Shown in pieces: positions 59,525 to 64,000 of a DNA stretch of 64,000 nt; the first letter of the stretch is position 1, and the number at the start of each line of letters is the position of its first letter. The stretch is from Topomyia yanbarensis. Lineage: Eukaryota > Arthropoda > Insecta > Diptera > Culicidae. The translations under genes were made by a program, and so were the position numbers. The stretch lies in NCBI RefSeq assembly GCF_030247195.1, contig NC_080672.1, forward strand, positions 4,960,001 through 5,024,000. Direction: 5' to 3'. The notes beneath the pieces were generated by a model that was given only the letters and a program-made list of their open reading frames with translations, was not told the origin of the DNA and searched no databases.

Positions 59525-60464
59525 CACTTATTCCAGGAATGAGGATGCTAACGGATCAGGAACGACCGCGCAAAAAAAAAATCGAAAGTCTGTTAAATTG
59601 GAGAATTTGACCAAGAAACTACAAGCAGAGAAAGCAGAAATGATGGAGCAGCTTAAGCAACTGCAAGCCGAAATCGCAGATATGAAAACCGTTAGAAAGG
59701 CGAACCCAACCGCTATCGAAACAACCGAGAAAGATGACGTAGAAGATCGTAGTTTTGAATTTGAGATATTGCCGAGCGCGTCAAGCACTCGCCATGCAAG
59801 ATCTGTTAATTTGGAGGAGTCTCGTTTCTTATCTTCAGTGCACCAGTTGTCTGTATCATCAATTGTGATTCCAGAATGTAAACCGATAGAAGGGGATGAC
59901 GAAATACACCGGCGTACATTTGAAATGTGGAGGGACTTACTTATAGATTGCTTGGCTTTAGCTGGAATTGAAGACGAGGTGACAAAATTCATTGTCTTCA
60001 AAGTTAAGGCAGGTCCTCGCTTGCTTACAATTTTCAAAAATACAAAGTCTGATACTGAGGCTCCTGACGCAACCACCAGTCCTTTCTCGAATGCACTCCA
60101 CCGACTCAAACTATATATCGACGTACTCGCCACATTTGAAGCATTCCTGTTCATCTCCAAAGATCGACCGGTGCATCTGGAAAATTTTTATGTCATTAAG
60201 GATGCTAATCGCTCGCTGTTGGGCATATCTACTGCCATAAGGTATAGTGTACTGATGGTAGGAGTTGATGTACCCGTTCGTGTACAAGATTGCGATAGAA
60301 ATCCAATCAATAATGGAATCGTAGCGTCGATCGAGTTTAGTGAGCCGTTCCCCAAATTTAATATTCCACCTGTAAAAATCAGCTACGACAGGTGTGTTTG
60401 CTATGCCCACACTCGAATCAATGCTGGCAAAATTGAATGGCGCCACTTGGTTCTCAACAATTGA
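59525..60464 (+). pseudogene. Ty3-type gag fused to a pol remnant by deletion
   Basis: One open frame (from 59382) carries a lysine/leucine coiled-coil region (LTKKLQAEKAEMMEQLKQLQ), then FEMWRDLLIDCLALAGIEDE, VFKVKAGPRLLTIF and FSNALHRLK, which match the capsid start of mosquito Ty3-type gag. At about 60110-60125 the frame passes directly into pol-like sequence: FYVIKDANRSLLGISTAIRY and FPKFNIPPVKISYDR, the protease-RT junction. The rest of gag, zinc knuckles and most of protease are deleted. The frame shifts again into the RT at 60394. The true gag start is not clear. Gag would form the particle that packages the RNA. Confidence 0.75.
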
Positions 60465-61590
60465 TTTATCTAATGCTTTTTTTCATATAGAGCTAGATAA
60501 AGAATCCCGGCATCTTACGAATTTTTATACAGAATTTGGAGTATTTAGATGTGTTCGTCTACCCTTTGGATTGTGCAACGCGCCAGATGTGTTCCAAGAG
60601 GTGATGCAAAGAGTAATCTTGGGAGAATGCACTGGAATAGTTAACTATCTAGATGATATACTCATCTTTGGATGCACCAAAGAGGAACATGACGCGAATT
60701 TAGGCGCAGTGCTTGATCGTCTCAAACAGCATAATGTAAAGTTGAATAAAGACAAATGTGTCTTCGGTAGCCAATTGGTAAAATTTGTTGGGTTTACATT
60801 GAGCCCTAAAGGATGGAGTGTAACAGATGAAAAGATGAAAGCCATCAAAAGCTTTCGAAAACCATCATCATGTGCTGAGGTCAAAAGTTTCCTTGGGTTG
60901 GTGACCTTTGCTGACAGATTTATTCAAGGAAGAGCAGATTTAACAAAACATTTACGAGCCCTCGCGAATTCAGATAAATACTATTGGACCGATACCGAAG
61001 AGAAGGAGTTTAATTACCTGCAGGACAAAGCTTTGAAACAAATCCAAGTGCTTGGTTATTACAGCCTTACCGATGTAACCGAACTCTATGTTGATGCGAG
61101 TCCAATCGGTCTGGGTGCAGTCCTGGTACAATATAACACAGACAATATGCCACGCATAATTTCTTGTGCCTCAAAAGCGCTTACACCAACGGAGCAGAGG
61201 TACCCCCAAACCCAAAGAGAAGCATTAGCTGTAGTTTGGGGAGTGGAGCGCTTCACTTCGTATTTACTGGGAAGATCCTTTATCATTCGGACGGACGCGG
61301 AGGCAAATGAATTCATTTTCAGTACAACCCATAGGATTGGCAAAAGAGCTGTGTCACGCGCGGAGTCGTGGGCGCTACGGCTTCAACCATTCGATTTCAT
61401 AATAAAGGGAGTTAGGGGAAAAGAAAATCTCGCAGATACTTTGTCCCGTTTGATTCATAAATCACAGAAAGCGGAACCTTTCGAAGAAGACGACGATGGT
61501 CATATTGTGTATTCGCTGGATGCAGGATCGATGAGTATTACCTGGGATGAAATTGAAAAGGCATCAGAGGTCATAAATTTTGAAAAATAA
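60394..61590 (+). pseudogene. Ty3-type reverse transcriptase and RNase H, integrase missing
   Basis: 398 open codons. RT: FSTIDLSNAFFHIELD (D24), VRLPFGLCNAPDVFQEVMQR and YLDD (85-88), with catalytic aspartates kept. RNase H: YVDASPIGLGAVLV (D234), REALAVVW (E276), RTDAEANEFIF (D301; the usual H two residues on is E) and ENLADTLSR (D348). The frame ends 39 codons later at a breakpoint (EVINFEK, TAA) inside a 58-bp direct repeat, so integrase is absent. The N-terminal fingers are also deleted. The enzyme domain itself looks well kept, unlike most relics here, suggesting a fairly young insertion. Confidence 0.87.
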
Positions 61591-61626
61591 AATGGCTGAC
61601 CAGCCGAAAAAGAAAAATCACGACAC

Positions 61627-62003
61627 ATATCATGTGAGAACGAAAACCCATTAAGGATATTCATTACAATGCATTAGAACAGAGTCAATTACGGTTTTAA
61701 CCAGAATATTTTATTTTAAAATTTTTCCTTTTTGCTCATCATACCGAAAGGAAACATAACAAATGGTTTTAAAACCATGGCGAACAATGACAACCAACTG
61801 AAGCTTTTTAATAGCATTAGTAGTGCCAATATAAGGCTTTCAAATTTGACATTTGTGCGCTTTTGCTATATAATAGCATTAGTACTGCAGAAAAGAGCTG
61901 TCAATCTCTGCACAGTAATAGCACTATATTTCGCCTTTTCTGGCATAATATCAGCATTATATAAGTATTTAGGGCTTCAAGGCTTTTAAGGACAGCTTTA
62001 TTT
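61627..62003 (+). other. Unrecognised segment with hydrophobic frame
   Basis: The frame at 61732-61989 (85 residues) has hydrophobic parts FVRFCYIIALVL and LCTVIALYFAFSGIISALY. No family is recognised. It lies 5' of the CR1-type RT and may be host DNA carried along or decayed RT. Confidence 0.35.
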
Positions 62004-62874
62004 GTGGATCTAAAGCAGATATTAGGCTACGTTATAATGCTTGTTGGTTACTTGGGTATGTTTCAACTGCTTGCCAATATCAACGCTGACCTAACATCCA
62101 TCGAACGCTGGACAAAACACAATCTTCTATATCCGAACCCCAAGAAAACACAGGCGATCATATTTTGTCGAGAAGGAACTGTTACTCCAATAACAAATAT
62201 ACGTTTTTGCGGCGAAACCATTCCTCTGTCCAAGAAGGTCACTAACCTCGGTCTTCTAATGGACTGTAACCTTAAGTGGATCCCGCAAATCAACAGTGTG
62301 GTCGCAAAAGTTTTCGGTACTCTGAGCACATTCCGACGATTTGCAGCTGTTCTATCACTTCCTACGCGAAAGAAGCTGGTGCAGTCTGTGATCATGCCTT
62401 TCTTCACTTACGCAGACGTTGTCTACTACCCTGGGTTGTTAGAAACGCTCAAAGGGCAGCTTGATCGTTGTTTTAAAGCAGCAACACGTTTCACCCACAA
62501 CATTAAACGACGAGAAACAACAGCAATGGTACGCAACTCAATCCTGGGACACAGCCTACAAGAAAATTACCTGCACCGCATATGCTGCTTCATAAGGCAA
62601 GGATACAACGGTGAATCTCCTGAATACATCACACAACATCTGCAACTAGGTCGTTGCGAACGCACACGTAGTTTTTTGGTGCCCCACAACACAACCTCCA
62701 GCAGGAAAAGTCCAATAATCCATGGAGCACTCTTATGGAATAGACTTCCGCTAACTACAAGACAGCAACCAACGATGAACGGAAAAACGATTCATCAGAA
62801 AAAGTAGGCTATGGAATATAATTTCTTTCTTTCGGAAAATAATTTGTCGGCGTGCGGACGTGATTTGTAAAACC
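62004..62874 (+). pseudogene. CR1/L2-type reverse transcriptase, C-terminal part
   Basis: ADLTSIERWTKHNLLYPNPK then KTQAIIF, IRFCGETIPLSKKVTNLGLL, LKWIPQIN, VFGTLSTFRRFAAV, FFTYADVVYYPGLLETLKGQ, LDRCFKAATRF and LLWNRLPLTTRQ follow the order of the thumb and C-terminal region of CR1-group RTs after the FADD motif. It is truncated at the 5' side, so palm motifs are absent. One open frame of 267 codons remains to 62807. Truncation fits incomplete target-primed reverse transcription. It belongs to a different LINE group from the surrounding Jockey-type element. Confidence 0.8.
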
Positions 62875-62932
62875 GGTCATAAATTTTGAAAAATAAAATG
62901 GCTGACCAGCCGAAAAAGAAAAATCACGACAC

Positions 62933-64000
62933 TGTTCACAGAATTTCTTCAATTACGTGAAAACGAAATTGAAAAGTAGCAACTTTCCATCCCAAATGCA
63001 TTTTGACGGACATGTTGGAAATAACAATACTGAAATTTGCATTTTATTTGGAAAATTCTTTCAAGAAGTCTATACTTCATATTTCGAAATAGACCGCGAC
63101 CGCGACTACTTTTCATTTATACCTGAATTTTCAAATGACATTTCCGCCCAAGAACTATCTGAACACGAAATTACCAATGCACTAAAAAACTTAGACGCAT
63201 CAAAAGGACCAGAACCGGACGGAATAAAACCAATATTTTTTAAAAAATCTAGCAGAAGAATTCACTCTAGCATTACTACATATTTTCAACATGTCACTGA
63301 AAAATGGAATATTCCCAGAAATATGGGAATCATCCTTTTTAGTGCCAATTTTTAAATCAAGCGCTAAATCGGACATCCGAAACCATCGTGGGATTGCCAT
63401 TTTATCATGCATTCCAAAATTATTCGAAAAACTAGTAAATGACAAAATAATTCAGCAAATCAAAAACCAAATTACAAGCAAGCAGCATGGCTTTTATAAA
63501 GGCCGCTCAACTACATCAAACCTTTTAGAATTTGTAACATTTACTGTAAATGCAATGGACAATGGCAACCATGTGGAAACACTCTACACAGACTTTAGTA
63601 AAGCATTCGACCGTATTGGCATACCTTTATTACTCTTTAAACTGCAAAAATATGGCATAGAAAATAAACTATTGAAATGGCTCGAATCATATTTAACGAA
63701 GCGTAAACAAAAAGTTCACTTTCAGAATATACTCTCGGATCCAATTCCTGTTACCTCTGGCGTAAATGATATTTCCTTTATACTCAAACATCTTAGAGTG
63801 CTTATTAATGCAGACGACATGAAATTTTTCATGGAAATAGGAAATGTCAAGGACACTGAAATATTCCAAAACGAAATCAATCTATTCCACACGTGGTGTA
63901 GCAAAAGTCTACTCCAACTTAACGTAGAGAAATGTAACTCAATAACCTTCAGCAGAAAAATTTCAAATGTTCCCATAGACATACAGTTAGGCAACCAACT
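62933..64000 (+). pseudogene. Jockey-type reverse transcriptase, runs off the window
   Basis: Continues 57821-58884. NALKNLDASKGPEPDGIKP is the entry to RT. A slip in the T6A6 run at about 63236-63247 shifts the frame to FTLALLHIFNMSLKNGIFPE. DIRNHRGIAILSCIPKLFEK, HGFYKGRSTTSNLLEF and YTDFSKAFDRIGI (motif A, about 63595) follow. Motif B after VTSGV (63758) is deleted, joining NDISFIL directly. Motif C reads NADDMKFF (63807-63830): both aspartates are kept but the leading aromatic is N. LHTWCSKSLLQLNVEKCNS-like sequence continues to the end. Inactive because of the motif B loss. Confidence 0.85.

Larger units (their letters stand above)
58914..61596 (+). mobile_element. Ty3-type LTR retrotransposon fragment, no LTRs
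   Basis: Starts with TGGCGCAGTG (58915-58924), where a TGG-initial primer-binding site would follow a 5' LTR, then a leader with hairpins, a gag relic, and RT-RNase H. No LTR, full protease or integrase is seen. It is bounded by a 29-bp direct repeat of the Jockey host (58885-58913 and 61597-61625, nearly). The primer-site reading is inference. Confidence 0.7.
61569..62932 (+). repeat. 58-bp identical direct repeats flanking a CR1-type fragment
   Basis: 61569-61626 and 62875-62932 are identical, from GGTCATAAATTTTGAAAAAT to AAATCACGACAC. The last 29 bp also occur at 58885-58913. The repeats bracket 61627-62874. Confidence 0.9.

Noticed and set aside
1..64000. Endogenous viral elements
   Set aside because: Mosquito genomes often carry flavivirus- or rhabdovirus-like fragments, but none of the frames resembles their proteins. 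All RT-like pieces fit LINEs or a Ty3-type element.
1..64000. tRNA, 5S or tRNA-derived SINE genes
   Set aside because: GGTTCGAA-like pieces (for example 59363) lack a matching A box and cloverleaf. None is supported by eye; tRNAscan would be decisive.

Overview
This window looks like repeat-rich, AT-rich nuclear DNA of a culicine mosquito (Aedes-like). The evidence is the mix of mobile elements: Jockey-type and CR1/L2-type non-LTR retrotransposons, an RNase H-bearing non-LTR family, a Ty3-type LTR element, an ITmDD37E Tc1/mariner transposon, and many non-autonomous elements whose flanking duplications fit hAT, piggyBac, PIF/Harbinger and TA-targeting transposons. I could not run a search, so the species is not fixed. 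No complete host gene is visible. The one reasonable host-gene piece is a 105-nt candidate first coding exon at 22446-22550, ending in a GTGAGT donor, with a TATA/Inr-like promoter about 0.9 kb upstream.

Layout. 0-5.7 kb: a broken reverse transcriptase (minus) and an old dispersed repeat carrying a 1.35 kb TA-flanked MITE, a minisatellite and other repeats. 5.8-9.0 kb: mostly unique, locally GC-rich DNA. 9.1-13.6 kb: tandem copies of a GAGGCCCGG repeat family plus AT-rich DNA. 15.8-19.8 kb: five small MITEs and an RNase H relic. 21.5-22.6 kb: candidate promoter and exon. 22.85-23.26 kb: a tandem element with hammerhead ribozyme folds. 25-37.9 kb: non-LTR endonuclease, ORF1, RT and RNase H relics, split by a hAT MITE, and a minus-strand GAGGCCCGG copy split by a Harbinger-like MITE. 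39.57-44.42 and 47.22-51.93 kb: two copies of one large hAT-like element in opposite orientation, each with perfect 8-bp target duplications. The first holds a piggyBac-like MITE and an inverted hammerhead element; the second holds LINE relics and another MITE. 52.19-54.68 kb: a palindromic element with a MITE inside. 54.88-56.92 kb: the DD37E transposon. 57.8-64 kb: a Jockey-type element split by Ty3-type and CR1-type fragments.

How the parts relate: insertions are nested to three levels. Several insertion sites can be proved inside the window because a second copy of the host repeat keeps the empty site (MITE at 1537, MITE at 52570, piggyBac MITE at 41729), or because removing the insert restores an RT reading frame (hAT MITE at 34316).

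The most unusual content is a set of type III hammerhead ribozyme folds (22.9-23.3, 43.6-44.2 and a relic at 45.4 kb) with compensatory changes in stems I and III. They lie in a unit of about 344 bp and resemble a multimeric, LINE-mobilised retrozyme. A second structural oddity is an array of eight small hairpins with a constant CGAYAGGT loop and covarying stems in the leader of the Ty3-type element (58.99-59.34 kb).
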